Below are positions 55,720 through 64,000 of a stretch of 64,000 nt of DNA, piece by piece (the first letter of the stretch is position 1; each line of letters begins with the position of its first letter). The notes beneath the pieces were generated by a model. That model was not told the origin of the DNA and ran no database searches. It saw only the letters and a list, made by a program, of their open reading frames with translations. The position numbers were made by a program, and so were the translations under genes. Origin of the DNA: Bacillus alkalicellulosilyticus (GTDB taxonomy: Bacteria; Bacillota; Bacilli; Bacillales; Bacillaceae_F); NCBI RefSeq assembly GCF_002019795.1, contig NZ_KV917381.1, positions 1,113,210-1,177,209 of the forward strand, given 5' to 3'.

Positions 55720-56997
55720 ATGGAGAGGAAAATAAAAAACAGATGGCTCATCGCTTTAGCTGGTGTTGGTATTCATATTTCAATTGGGTCAATATATGCT
55801 TGGAGTGTTTTTACGAATCCATTAATGAACGATTTACAATGGGGGTTAAGAGAAGTTTCGCTTACGTTTAGTATTGCGATTTTATTTCTTGGATTATCCG
55901 CTGCGTTTCTAGGTCACTTTGTGGAACGCTATGGACCACGAGTGTCAGGTACATTGTCTTCCTTTTTCTTTGGAATTGGAATTGCAGGAGCGGGGTTGGC
56001 TGTTCAAGTAGAGTCTTTGCTGTTGTTGTATTTATTTTATGGCGTAATAGCAGGAATTGGGTTAGGAGTAGGGTATATTACCCCAGTTTCTACACTTGTT
56101 AAATGGTTCCCAGACAGACGCGGGTTAGCTACAGGTCTTGCCATTATGGGTTTTGGTTTTGCATCAATGATTGCTAGTCCTATCATTGCAAGGCTAATTG
56201 AAGCAGTTGGCCTTTCTACAACCTTTTATATATTAGGGGCCACATACTTTGTTGTTATCTTTAGTTCTGCTCAATACTTAGCACCACCTCCAAAAGGCTG
56301 GTTACCTGCAGGATTTAAAGAAGCAATGCAAGCGAATACGAAGAAAAAAGCGGATTTATCTCAATTAACAGCAAACGAAGCCATTAAAACAAAACGCTTT
56401 TGGATGCTATGGGTCATGCTCTTTATTAACATCACATGTGGAATTGCGCTTTTATCGGTAGCTTCACCGATGGCGCAAGAAATAGCGGGTATGACAGCGG
56501 TAGCCGCTGCAACGATGGTTGGTTTAATAGGAGTGTTTAACGGACTCGGCCGCCTTGGATGGGCGACACTGTCTGATTATATTGGCAGACCAAATACGTA
56601 TACAGCTTTCTTTGCGATACAAATGGTCCTGTTTTTTATCTTACCTAACATGACACATTTTCTTCTCTTCCAGCTTGTCATATTTGTTATAATCACTTGT
56701 TATGGAGGAGGATTTTCGTCCATTCCAGCGTATATTGGTGATTTATTCGGAACAAAGCAGTTAGGTGCAATTCATGGATACATGCTAACGGCATGGGCAG
56801 CAGCTGGTTTAATTGGTCCTATCTTCTCTGCATGGGTACGTGAGACAACAGGAAGTTATCAAGGAACTCTCGTCATATTTGCAAGCTTGTTTGCAATCGC
56901 CTTCCTTGTGTCCATTTGGATTCGTTATGAAATTAAAAATTTACAAAAGCAAAATCAAGATAAAGAAACTAACCTTGAGTTAAAAGTAGCTAAATAA
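55720..56997 (+). CDS. MFS transporter of the oxalate/formate (OFA) group
   Basis: It is a twelve-segment membrane transporter of 425 aa. OFA-group marks include the opening RWLIALAGVGIHISIGSIYA then WSVF, GIGLGVGYITPVSTLVKWFP then DRRG, and the APPPKGWLPAG segment of the central loop. Members move small carboxylates such as oxalate, formate, lactate or pyruvate. The ATG follows AGAGAGGAGAT. It is probably a monocistron, ending at repeat copy D. Which acid it carries cannot be read; the nearby four-carbon acid-sugar genes are on the other strand and are not a reliable hint. Confidence 0.85.
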   Translation: MERKIKNRWLIALAGVGIHISIGSIYAWSVFTNPLMNDLQWGLREVSLTFSIAILFLGLSAAFLGHFVERYGPRVSGTLSSFFFGIGIAGAGLAVQVESLLLLYLFYGVIAGIGLGVGYITPVSTLVKWFPDRRGLATGLAIMGFGFASMIASPIIARLIEAVGLSTTFYILGATYFVVIFSSAQYLAPPPKGWLPAGFKEAMQANTKKKADLSQLTANEAIKTKRFWMLWVMLFINITCGIALLSVASPMAQEIAGMTAVAAATMVGLIGVFNGLGRLGWATLSDYIGRPNTYTAFFAIQMVLFFILPNMTHFLLFQLVIFVIITCYGGGFSSIPAYIGDLFGTKQLGAIHGYMLTAWAAAGLIGPIFSAWVRETTGSYQGTLVIFASLFAIAFLVSIWIRYEIKNLQKQNQDKETNLELKVAK

Positions 56998-57050
56998 AGG
57001 AAGAGAGTATAAACGCAGACAATTAGAGAAAAATATCATATTACATTGTA

Positions 57051-57090
57051 GGGCACTGAAAAAAGCGGGATTTAGCTTTTTTCAATGTCC
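57051..57090. repeat. GGGCACTG hairpin repeat, copy D (degenerate)
   Basis: GGGCACTGAAAAAAGC pairs with GCTTTTTTCAATGTCC with two mismatches. It is the weakest member of the family at 2839, 21358, 21497 and 28085, and again lies between convergent genes (OFA transporter and PdxA2). It probably acts as the transporter terminator. Confidence 0.65.
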
Positions 57091-57130
57091 TTTTCGTTTT
57101 GTGCGTAAAGTAGTGCGTGTGTTTATTGAT

Positions 57131-57540
57131 GAACGCCCGAAGAGGAGAGGGAATCCAAGGAAAGGTCGTTCATAAAGTGGATGAGCGCCCGAAGAGGAGA
57201 GGGAAGCCAAGGAAAGGTCGTTCATAAAGGGAATGAACGCCCAAAGAGGAGAGGGAAGCCAAGGAAAGGTCGTTCATAAAGTGGATGAGCGCCCGAAGAG
57301 GAGAGGGAAGCCAAGGAAAGGTCGTTCATAAAGGGAATGAACGCCCGAAGAGGAGAGGAATCCAAGGAAAGGTCGTTCATAAAGGGAATGAACGCCCGAA
57401 GAGGAGAGGGAAGCCAGGTAAAGGTCGTTCATAAAGGGAATGAACGACCGAAGAGGAGAGGGAATCCAAGGAAAGGTCGTTCATAAAGGGAATGAACGCC
57501 CGAAGAGGAGAGAGAAGCCAGGTAAAGGTCGTACATAAAT
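57131..57540. repeat. Tandem array 2: 52-bp unit, eight copies
   Basis: Units start at 57131, 57183, 57235, 57287, 57339, 57390, 57442 and 57494; one unit has lost a base (51). Each has GAACG (or GAGCG) at positions 1-5 and CGTTC at 37-41, with a purine-rich interior CCGAAGAGGAGAGGGAA and a spacer ATAAAGGGAAT. The core CCGAARAGRGAGGGAAT is shared with array 1. The last unit has CGTAC instead of CGTTC. No coding frame is convincing. The remaining flanks 57091-57130 and 57541-57619 hold only a possible weak hairpin near 57546-57580. Confidence 0.9.
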
Positions 57541-57619
57541 AATAAAAAGGCAACCAGACTAAGCTGGCTCACCTTTTATATTACCTGCGATATTATAGCC
57601 TATCTACTTACCTAGTAAG

Positions 57620-58627
57620 TCACTTTTTTGTCACAAAGTGCGGAGCGTATTCGGCGGATACTTTAATGCATTCCTCCATACTAACCGAGCTTGCAATTCC
57701 TTTTCCGGCAATATCAAAAGCTGTACCGTGGTCAACGGATGTACGTAAAAACGGAAGGCCGTTCGTAATTGAAATGGTTTTTTCAAAGTCTGTCATTTTT
57801 GCCGCGATATGGCCTTGGTCATGATAGAGCGAAAGGACCGCATCGTATTTTCCTTGTAATGCTTGATGAAACACAGAATCTGCTGGAACAGGTCCAACGG
57901 CATCAATGCCATCTTGAATAGCTAATTCAATGCCAGGTTTAATTTCATCTACTTCTTCACGTCCAAATAATCCGTTTTCTCCGCTATGAGGATTAAGTCC
58001 AGCAACCGCGAATTTACGTGTCGTTACCCCTAATTGCAGAAGAGCGGCATCACAACGCTTTAAATAATCGTGAACACGTTCTTTTGTCATCGCTGCAATT
58101 GCATCTTTTAATGAAAGATGTCTGGTTAAGAAAAAGATTCGCATGTTTCTCACTTGAAACATGGTAAGCGGGTCTTTTGTGTTTGTCATATCGGCAAGCA
58201 TCTCAGTGTGACCAATGTGAGGAACTTTAGCAGCTTGTAATGACTCTTTGTTGATAGGGGTCGTTGCAATCACATCGGCTATGCCTTCATTTGCAAGTGC
58301 AACAGCTTTTGTAATGTATTCAAACGCAGCTTGACCACATTGAGCCTGAACCTCACCAAACGTGAAAGAACTCATATCGATATTATCAAGCGAGAGCACG
58401 TCAATTGAACCAAACTCAAATTTAGCTTCATCAACGGATGTGACTTCATTGATGGAAACAGTGATTCCCATTATTTCTGCAGCTTGTTTTAAAATTGTAC
58501 TGTTTCCTATCACAATAGGCTTACCTGCAGAGAACACTTTCTCTTTTGATAGGGCTGAAACTGTAATTTCTGGTCCGATTCCAGCGGGGTCTCCCATTGG
58601 AATAGCGATGATAGGTTTATTTGTCAT
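57620..58627 (-). CDS. pdxA2: PdxA2-type 4-phospho-D-threonate/erythronate dehydrogenase
   Basis: It is a PdxA-family NAD-dependent metal enzyme of 335 aa. It opens IIAIPMGDPAGIGPEIT, with metal-binding His in VPHIGHTEML, GLNPHSGENG and YHDQGHIAAK, all intact. Classical PdxA makes pyridoxal phosphate, but the gene overlaps (ATGA) a DUF1537 kinase gene and sits with a DeoR regulator. That pairing marks the PdxA2 branch, which oxidises and decarboxylates 4-phospho-D-threonate or 4-phospho-D-erythronate to dihydroxyacetone phosphate (established for several bacteria). The ATG follows AAGGAGAATC. Vitamin B6 synthesis is the less likely alternative. Confidence 0.87.
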   Translation of the reverse strand: MTNKPIIAIPMGDPAGIGPEITVSALSKEKVFSAGKPIVIGNSTILKQAAEIMGITVSINEVTSVDEAKFEFGSIDVLSLDNIDMSSFTFGEVQAQCGQAAFEYITKAVALANEGIADVIATTPINKESLQAAKVPHIGHTEMLADMTNTKDPLTMFQVRNMRIFFLTRHLSLKDAIAAMTKERVHDYLKRCDAALLQLGVTTRKFAVAGLNPHSGENGLFGREEVDEIKPGIELAIQDGIDAVGPVPADSVFHQALQGKYDAVLSLYHDQGHIAAKMTDFEKTISITNGLPFLRTSVDHGTAFDIAGKGIASSVSMEECIKVSAEYAPHFVTKK

Positions 58628-59910
58628 AATGATTCTCCTTTAAGTAATTTATTTTGTAAATACTTTACGCATTGATAGATAGCTGTGTCGTCTCCTACTA
58701 AACCACCTTTTGTTACGATAGGCAAGTTGTCAAAATGTCCACCTATCAATGTACCATATGCCGCAAGTGGCATGACTTCTCCTTGTAACTCAATGCCGTT
58801 TGCTAAACTAATGGTACAAAGAGATGCTGTCACATCACCTCCGCTTGAGAAACAGCCCTTAATCTGTAAGGTTTTATTATTGAGTAATTGGTGACAAATC
58901 ACAGCAAGGCCATCGGTAATCCGTTTTGCAAGATCCTTCTCTGTAACGCCTTCTGTTTCTGCAATCTCTTTTAAATTAAGAAGCGTATGACCCGGCAATT
59001 GGGTTGTAATAATCAAAAGTGATTGGTCAAGCTTATCCTTTATATGGGTGGTGACTCTATCGATTTCTATTTCCCACGAAGAGGTAAAGCTAGCGAGTTG
59101 AGCAGGATTTACATAAATAGGTTCAATTTTGGTTTGTTCCATCAGATACTGAAGTTGTTTAGTTGTCGCAGCAGTCGCACTACCAATCGCAACCAAAACA
59201 CGTGAAGGAGGAGTTGATTCATTCCTTTTTGCTTTGGCAAAGGCCATAGTTAATGGTCCAGGGTCAACCGAGATAACGTGATCGGTCGGTAAACTTGCCA
59301 TTGCTTGAGCAATTAATTCAATGTCAGAGTTCGTTTGTGCATCACAAACAAATATCCGTGAATGTGCTTGTAGACCTTTTGCAATGTCTGTTTTAAACGT
59401 TTTACATTGAATATCAATAAATGTGACAGGGTGCTTGGTTTGTTGTTGAAGCAATGATGGAATATGAGATTCAATTATAGGTTGAACCGGGTCTTTTGCA
59501 ACATCTGTTTTATGTAGGGGAACCCCATGTACGTATAAAACTCCATTAACCATTGTCCGTCCGGAGTCAGGAAATGCTGGAACGACAAAAGCGATTGATT
59601 TACTTCCTAACTGACCAAGGATTGTCTCTAGTTCAACACCAATGTTTCCTCTGAACGTACTATCGATACGCTTCGTGTATAAAGATGCTCCCCACTGTTT
59701 TGCAGAAGTCACGGCTTGAGAAACTCTAACTGCAGACTCGGAACTAGAACAGTAGCGACTATCTGTATCGATAACAAGTGCATTATATTTTTCATCTGTT
59801 GGAAATGGTGCACCAAATATGACGGTGGCAGGGGTAAAGCCTTCTTCCCCTAATTTAACACCTGTTCCATTCCCTCCTGTTAAATCATCTGCTATGATAG
59901 CAATTTTCAT
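58624..59910 (-). CDS. Four-carbon acid sugar kinase (DUF1537 / DtnK-DenK family)
   Basis: It is an ATP-dependent sugar-acid kinase of 428 aa. The N-terminal domain opens MKIAIIADDLTGGNGTGVKL, the family substrate/ATP motif, followed by VIDTDSRYCSSSES and YTKRIDSTFRGNIGVELE. The C-terminal nucleotide-binding domain has GCFSSGGDVTASLC and LAAYGTLIGGHFDNLPIVTK then GGLVG. Members phosphorylate D-threonate, D-erythronate or similar acids at C4. The gene overlaps pdxA2 by 4 bases and follows the DeoR gene by 13 bases, so the operon is deoR-kinase-pdxA2. The particular acid cannot be fixed. No uptake system for it is obvious in this operon. Confidence 0.9.
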   Translation of the reverse strand: MKIAIIADDLTGGNGTGVKLGEEGFTPATVIFGAPFPTDEKYNALVIDTDSRYCSSSESAVRVSQAVTSAKQWGASLYTKRIDSTFRGNIGVELETILGQLGSKSIAFVVPAFPDSGRTMVNGVLYVHGVPLHKTDVAKDPVQPIIESHIPSLLQQQTKHPVTFIDIQCKTFKTDIAKGLQAHSRIFVCDAQTNSDIELIAQAMASLPTDHVISVDPGPLTMAFAKAKRNESTPPSRVLVAIGSATAATTKQLQYLMEQTKIEPIYVNPAQLASFTSSWEIEIDRVTTHIKDKLDQSLLIITTQLPGHTLLNLKEIAETEGVTEKDLAKRITDGLAVICHQLLNNKTLQIKGCFSSGGDVTASLCTISLANGIELQGEVMPLAAYGTLIGGHFDNLPIVTKGGLVGDDTAIYQCVKYLQNKLLKGESL

Positions 59911-59923
59911 AGTAACCCCCTCG

Positions 59924-60673
59924 TTATGTGGTCAATATATTTTCATGATAGAGGTGTAGGTTGTCGGTCATATGGTGCTCATCTGTTATGATTCCATGTA
60001 GGTCTGTAAGTGAACAAACTGATGCAAAAGCTTTTTTGCCAAACTTACTTGAGTCGGATATAAGCCATGTTTCTTTTGCTGCGTTGATCATCATCTTTTT
60101 CACTTTGGCCTTTTCTAACGTAGGAGCAGTAATACCAGCAGATTGGTGTACAGCATGAGCACCAAGAAAAAATAAGTCTACATTGACATCTCTTAAGATT
60201 GATTCGGTATGGGGTCCTAGCATCGCACCAATCTGAGCTTGGACTTCGCCACCTGTGACAATGACATGATTTTTACTTGTTACGAGTTCGACGGCAATGA
60301 AAACATCATTCGTAATGACCGTTACATTTTCTTTTGTCTTAAGTAATCTTGCCAACTCAAGTGAAGTTGTACCTGAATCAAGTATAATCGTGTTGCCTTC
60401 TTTAACAATAGCAGCTGCTTTTTTTGCGATGGCTCTCTTTTGATGTATATGTTGACTTTCTTTGTTGGCATATGGCGTTTCGTGGATGAGACCATTGATT
60501 GGAACTGCTCCTCCGTGTGTTCTGATTAATTTATGTTCTTTTTCAAGTTCCATTAAATCACGACGAAGTGTCATTTGAGAGACGTTTAATATGGGTACAA
60601 GCTCATCAATTTCAACTTTTCCATGTTCTAAAAGATAGGATTCTATCAGTTGTCTCCTCGTTTCCTTTCTCAT
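59924..60673 (-). CDS. DeoR/GlpR-family transcriptional regulator
   Basis: It is a repressor of sugar catabolism, 249 aa. The N-terminal winged helix-turn-helix is VEIDELVPILNVSQMTLRRD (about 19-38), followed by the C-terminal DeoR sensor domain with the phosphosugar-binding ILDSGTTSLELARLL and VIVTGGEV blocks. The ATG follows AAAGGTGGAT. It is first in the operon with the kinase and pdxA2 genes, the usual place for an autoregulated repressor; the inducer is probably the phosphorylated acid. It diverges from the binding-lipoprotein gene across 215 bases; I saw no clear DeoR palindrome there. Confidence 0.9.
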   Translation of the reverse strand: MRKETRRQLIESYLLEHGKVEIDELVPILNVSQMTLRRDLMELEKEHKLIRTHGGAVPINGLIHETPYANKESQHIHQKRAIAKKAAAIVKEGNTIILDSGTTSLELARLLKTKENVTVITNDVFIAVELVTSKNHVIVTGGEVQAQIGAMLGPHTESILRDVNVDLFFLGAHAVHQSAGITAPTLEKAKVKKMMINAAKETWLISDSSKFGKKAFASVCSLTDLHGIITDEHHMTDNLHLYHENILTT

Positions 60674-60852
60674 ATATCCACCTTTCTGTTCGAAACGAAC
60701 ATTTATATGATAATATTATGTTTGTATTGTTCGTTTTAGTCAATTGGTAAAATGAAATAATAGTTGTTATTTCCATGAAGAGAAGAGATATTTGGATGTT
60801 ATTTTAATTTTTTGGTATTTTTATATTAAAAGGGCTGTGACATAATTTACAC

Positions 60853-60866
60853 TGTAAGCGATTACA
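60853..60866. promoter_or_regulatory. cre / LacI-type operator before the binding-lipoprotein gene
   Basis: TGTAAGCGATTACA is a near-palindrome fitting the CcpA cre pattern, just upstream of the ribosome site. It differs from the malto-operators (TGTAA against TGCAA), so CcpA is the likelier binder. Confidence 0.65.
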
Positions 60867-60888
60867 AAATAAAGGGAGGGTCAAGCAA

Positions 60889-62214
60889 ATGAATATGGAT
60901 AAACTGAAAAAGTATTTAGTTGCTGGTATTGGAACTCTACTTATCGGAGCATTAGCTGCGTGTGGTGGGGAAGAGACTAGTAGTGAAAGTACAGATGACT
61001 CAAGTAGTAATGGGGATACTAGTTCAGAAGAGGTAGTAGATTTAACATTTTGGGCATCATCTAATCCAGACCGTGCTGATTTTCAATTAACGATGGCACG
61101 TGTAGAGCAATTCAACGAAGAACACCCAAATATCAACTTAAAAATTGAAACAACAGCTCATGCTGATTATAGAACGAGATTAAATACACAAGCAGCTGGT
61201 GGTCAACTTCCTGATATATTCCAAGTGTGGCCAGGTGCTGAATTAAAGCCTTTAGTTGACGGTGGAGCCGTACAGTCATTAAATCCGATTAAAGGAAATT
61301 GGACTGATAATGGGTTACTAGATGAAGAAGTGTTTAATGACTTTACTTTTGAAGGTGAAAGTTATGCAATTCCTTCTGTCCAAAACCCAACTAGCTTTGT
61401 ATTCTATGATAAAGATATGCTTGCTAGCGTCGGGTTTGATAGCTTTCCAGATACGTATGAAGGCTTGCTTGAGTTAATTGAAGCGCTAAAAGGTGATGAC
61501 ATTACACCGATTGCTTTAGGGAACTCAGCGCCATGGGTTTTACAATCTGTTTATATCTCTACAATTGCTGACCGTTTCACAGGCCCCGACTTCCTTGAAG
61601 GAGTTGCCAATGGAGAAAGAAAGTTTACAGACCCTGATTTTGTTCAAGGGCTTGAAGTAATTGAAGAGTTATATCAAGTAGGAGCTTTTAACGAAGACTT
61701 AAATACAATTGATAGCAACCAAATGATTGAATACTTCATCCAAGGAAGAGCCGCAATGGTTCTTGATGGGAACTGGGGTGTAATTAACATCTTAACGAAT
61801 ATGCCAGAAGATAAAAACGTAGGAATTGGAATCTTCCCATTAGGCGATACAAATAGTGTTTCTACAGTTGCAGGGAATGCATGGGCATTGAATTCAGACC
61901 TTGAGGGTGCTGAACTAGAAGCAGCACATACATTCATGAAATGGATGTTTGATGTTGAGTTTTATGAAGGATTAATTAGTGTAGGACGCGTTGTTGCAGG
62001 GAATGTTGACATGCCTGAGGATGCTGACCATGACCAGCTTTTCTTGGATATGTTAGAGTTATCAAACGAAGCACCTCCAGCTCCAGTTTATGATGCGACC
62101 ATTCCACAAGCCGTAAACAATGTATTACAAAATGAACTTCAAGCGATAACGATTGGACGTTCCACTCCTGAAGAAGCGGCAGCAAACATTCAAAGAGCGG
62201 TAGAAAATCAATAG
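60889..62214 (+). CDS. Sugar-binding lipoprotein (ABC importer, family 1)
   Basis: It is an extracellular solute-binding protein of 441 aa. The lipoprotein signal ends ALAACGG (Cys about 25), followed by a Ser/Asp/Glu-rich linker (about 28-55) and the binding fold starting LTFWASSNPDRADF, with AGGQLPDIFQVWPGAELKPL and GNAWALNSD blocks typical of CUT1 oligosaccharide-binding proteins. The ATG is eight bases after AGGGAGGG. A cre-like operator precedes it and hairpins follow it. The next gene is a YesM-type kinase, not a permease, an arrangement seen where the permeases come after the two-component system. The sugar is unknown. Confidence 0.88.
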   Translation: MNMDKLKKYLVAGIGTLLIGALAACGGEETSSESTDDSSSNGDTSSEEVVDLTFWASSNPDRADFQLTMARVEQFNEEHPNINLKIETTAHADYRTRLNTQAAGGQLPDIFQVWPGAELKPLVDGGAVQSLNPIKGNWTDNGLLDEEVFNDFTFEGESYAIPSVQNPTSFVFYDKDMLASVGFDSFPDTYEGLLELIEALKGDDITPIALGNSAPWVLQSVYISTIADRFTGPDFLEGVANGERKFTDPDFVQGLEVIEELYQVGAFNEDLNTIDSNQMIEYFIQGRAAMVLDGNWGVINILTNMPEDKNVGIGIFPLGDTNSVSTVAGNAWALNSDLEGAELEAAHTFMKWMFDVEFYEGLISVGRVVAGNVDMPEDADHDQLFLDMLELSNEAPPAPVYDATIPQAVNNVLQNELQAITIGRSTPEEAAANIQRAVENQ

Positions 62215-62238
62215 TGTTATAATAAAACTATCAATAAG

Positions 62239-62283
62239 GAAGATGACTTAAAGGGTACCATTTCACCTTTTGAGTCTTCTTCT
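62239..62283 (+). terminator. Hairpin after the binding-lipoprotein gene
   Basis: GAAGATGACTTAAAGG pairs with CCTTTTGAGTCTTCTTC with small bulges. It probably limits read-through to the kinase gene. Confidence 0.6.
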
Positions 62284-62360
62284 ACTTTTTATTCCTTTTT
62301 GGAAGTTTTGTAGATGTAATCAAAAACAGCTTTGCCGTTTTTCTTAAAAGATAAAAAAGG

Positions 62361-62380
62361 GCGACTTTGTCGCTTTTTTT
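62361..62380 (+). terminator. Rho-independent terminator before the kinase gene
   Basis: GCGAC-TTT-GTCGC is followed by seven T and lies 14 bases before the kinase start. With the hairpin at 62239 it makes a double stop between the lipoprotein and kinase genes. Confidence 0.7.
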
Positions 62381-62393
62381 ATAGGGGATAACG

Positions 62394-64000
62394 ATGATGA
62401 GAAAATGGTTCTCTTTTAACAACTGGAGTTTGAAATGGAAGTCTACGATGATTTTTTTAATGTTGGTCATGCTTCCGACCATTACGATTGGTTATATGAT
62501 TTTTTATCAGTCAAATGAAATTCTGAAACGTCAAGTTCTAGATACGACTCACCGTCACTTAAATAACATGGAGTCTAATGTGTTATCAGTCATTAATGAC
62601 TTAGAGGATATATCAGGATATATCATTTATAGTGATGAATTCCGAAAGTATATGACTCTATCACCAGATGATGAAGATTATGATGATATCCATCGACTAC
62701 AAAATAACATAAAAGGATTTTTCACATTTCATTTGACGAATAAAAATTATTTTAACTCTGTTCGGATTGAAGGTGTCAATGGGGTTGTGCTTGAGTTAGG
62801 AGAGCCTGTTGGTGGAGATGAAAAAAGGTGGGAAAGTCTTGCCAGAGAGCAAAAGGGAAAGGTCGTTTGGAGTGATCCCTATCCTTTGACGAGACGTTTA
62901 TTTACAACAGAAGAAAAAAATGTCATTTCCTTGTTTCGAGTTATAAATGATTTATACGATATCAGGCAACCAGTGGGTGAAATAAAGCTACGATTAAATG
63001 AAAGAGAACTGTATGAGTACGTAACGGATCGCTTTTTAGAAAAAGAACATGAGACTTTCCTTGTCCGAGAAAATGGGGTAGTGATGCTTCATCGGGATTC
63101 CCGCCTTGTAGGATTAACATACCCTGACGATGACTTTATGGACCAAATCAGACATTCAACTGAGGAAGTAATGTCTTATACATATCAAGGAGAGGAATAT
63201 TTCGCAGTAAAACGGTTTATCTACAACCGTGGTATTTATTTAGTATCTATGGTGAAAGAAGAATATATTAACGGGGAGTTAGCTAGTATTCGTACAACCA
63301 TGCGGATCATGATGGTCCTTAGTGTATTTATGGTTCTTTTAGCTGTAGTTGGATTTCTTTTTACTATTGTAAAACCTGTCATTGAATTGACAAGGGAAAC
63401 GAAGCGGCTAGAATATGGGGACTTCACGGCCCATGTAAAAGTAAGGTCAAATGATGAGATTGGTAAACTTGGCTTACGTTTTAATAAAATGGTAAAACAA
63501 ATCCAACGTTTAATTGATACGAAATATAAATTAGAAATTCAGAATAAGGAATCTGAATTAAAAGCGCTGCAGAGTCAAATCAATCCGCATTTTCTCTATA
63601 ATACGTTAGATATGATTCGTTGGACAGCACGAATCGAAAAGGCGAATGAAACAGGAAAGAGTATTGAAGATTTATCAAGATTATTTCGGATTGGACTTAG
63701 TCAAGGAAAGCTTTGGATTCCTCTTAAGGATGAAATGAAATATGTGTACAGTTACTTAGAGTTACAGAAAAAGAGATTAGCAGGTAAACTACATTTTTAT
63801 ATTGTAATGGAATCAGGATTGGAAAATGCATTAGTGACGAAGTTGATTCTTCAACCATTAGCAGAAAACAGCATTGAGCACGGGTTTAAAGCAAGAGCAG
63901 AAACCAACCGAATTTATATTCGAGCTTATCGTTATGAGCGCGGGATTTGTATTGATGTGATTGATAATGGAATGGGCTTAGACGTAGAAAAAGTGAACAA
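62394..64000 (+). CDS. YesM-type sensor histidine kinase (runs off the window)
   Basis: It is a membrane sensor kinase; 535 codons are visible and the end is missing. It has membrane segment 1 (about 17-38), a large extracellular sensing region (about 40-298), membrane segment 2 (about 300-322), a HAMP domain (about 323-375, KPVIELTRETKRLEYGDFTA), then the His-kinase domain with phosphoacceptor His in QSQINPHFLYNTLDMIRW, the N-box LILQPLAENSIEHGF and the start of the GMGL glycine box. This is the HPK8/YesM class that pairs with an AraC-type YesN regulator, expected just beyond the window. The start is ATG 62394 with AGGGG six bases upstream. It probably senses the sugar bound by the preceding lipoprotein. 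Confidence 0.9.
   Translation, partial: MMRKWFSFNNWSLKWKSTMIFLMLVMLPTITIGYMIFYQSNEILKRQVLDTTHRHLNNMESNVLSVINDLEDISGYIIYSDEFRKYMTLSPDDEDYDDIHRLQNNIKGFFTFHLTNKNYFNSVRIEGVNGVVLELGEPVGGDEKRWESLAREQKGKVVWSDPYPLTRRLFTTEEKNVISLFRVINDLYDIRQPVGEIKLRLNERELYEYVTDRFLEKEHETFLVRENGVVMLHRDSRLVGLTYPDDDFMDQIRHSTEEVMSYTYQGEEYFAVKRFIYNRGIYLVSMVKEEYINGELASIRTTMRIMMVLSVFMVLLAVVGFLFTIVKPVIELTRETKRLEYGDFTAHVKVRSNDEIGKLGLRFNKMVKQIQRLIDTKYKLEIQNKESELKALQSQINPHFLYNTLDMIRWTARIEKANETGKSIEDLSRLFRIGLSQGKLWIPLKDEMKYVYSYLELQKKRLAGKLHFYIVMESGLENALVTKLILQPLAENSIEHGFKARAETNRIYIRAYRYERGICIDVIDNGMGLDVEKVN

Overview
The window reads as chromosome of a low-GC, spore-forming Gram-positive of the Bacillaceae. Supporting this are the glgBCDAP order, adeR-ald, spoVR, a yhcX-type fusion, a MecA_N-type penicillin-binding protein, AAGGAGG ribosome sites and many TTG starts. 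Very acidic surface and secreted proteins would fit an alkaliphile or halotolerant relative of Alkalihalobacillus/Halalkalibacter, but that is inference. No rRNA, tRNA, CRISPR array, phage or transposase gene was seen.

Region by region: 0-2.7 kb holds a gene cut by the window edge, a metallophosphoesterase and a PAP2 phosphatase. 2.9-16.4 kb is a starch/maltodextrin regulon: an intracellular neopullulanase-type enzyme diverging from a chemoreceptor, an ABC importer (binding lipoprotein plus two permeases, no ATPase), a LacI-type regulator, a 1232-residue surface amylase ending in a sortase signal, and a class D sortase right behind it. Near-identical operators (core GCAAACGATTGCGC) lie before the chemoreceptor, the importer and the amylase. 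16.4-21.3 kb has small stress-type proteins, a K+ channel and an ECF sigma / PadR-like / FtsW-like / VanZ group. 21.5-24.4 kb (minus) encodes a P450 with a PhaC-like and PhaR-like pair. 24.5-28 kb is adeR-ald and a phosphodiesterase. 28.1-36.8 kb (minus) is a receiver-only protein and the glycogen operon. 37.3-46.2 kb carries yhcX, an Fpg-like glycosylase, galM, a phosphoglucomutase, a DUF624 protein and spoVR. 46.3-50.1 kb is a small AT-rich island of SUKH-type immunity genes, one frameshifted, bounded by a 51-bp perfect direct repeat whose left copy is inside spoVR. 50.2-57 kb has a His-rich lipoprotein pair, a PBP, a secreted M14 carboxypeptidase and an OFA-type transporter. 57.6-60.7 kb (minus) is a four-carbon acid-sugar catabolic set (PdxA2, DUF1537 kinase, DeoR). 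60.9-64 kb is a sugar-binding lipoprotein and a YesM-type kinase running off the end.

Much of the window forms one carbohydrate economy: polymer is cut at the cell surface, oligomers are imported and trimmed, and glucose phosphate flows via GalM and phosphoglucomutase to the glycogen operon.

The most unusual non-coding content is (i) two 52-bp-period tandem arrays with different inverted arms but a shared core, (ii) a dispersed hairpin element (GGGCACTG...CAGTGCCC) at four of six convergent gene junctions, one copy sitting inside another terminator, and (iii) the 51-bp duplication flanking the immunity island.
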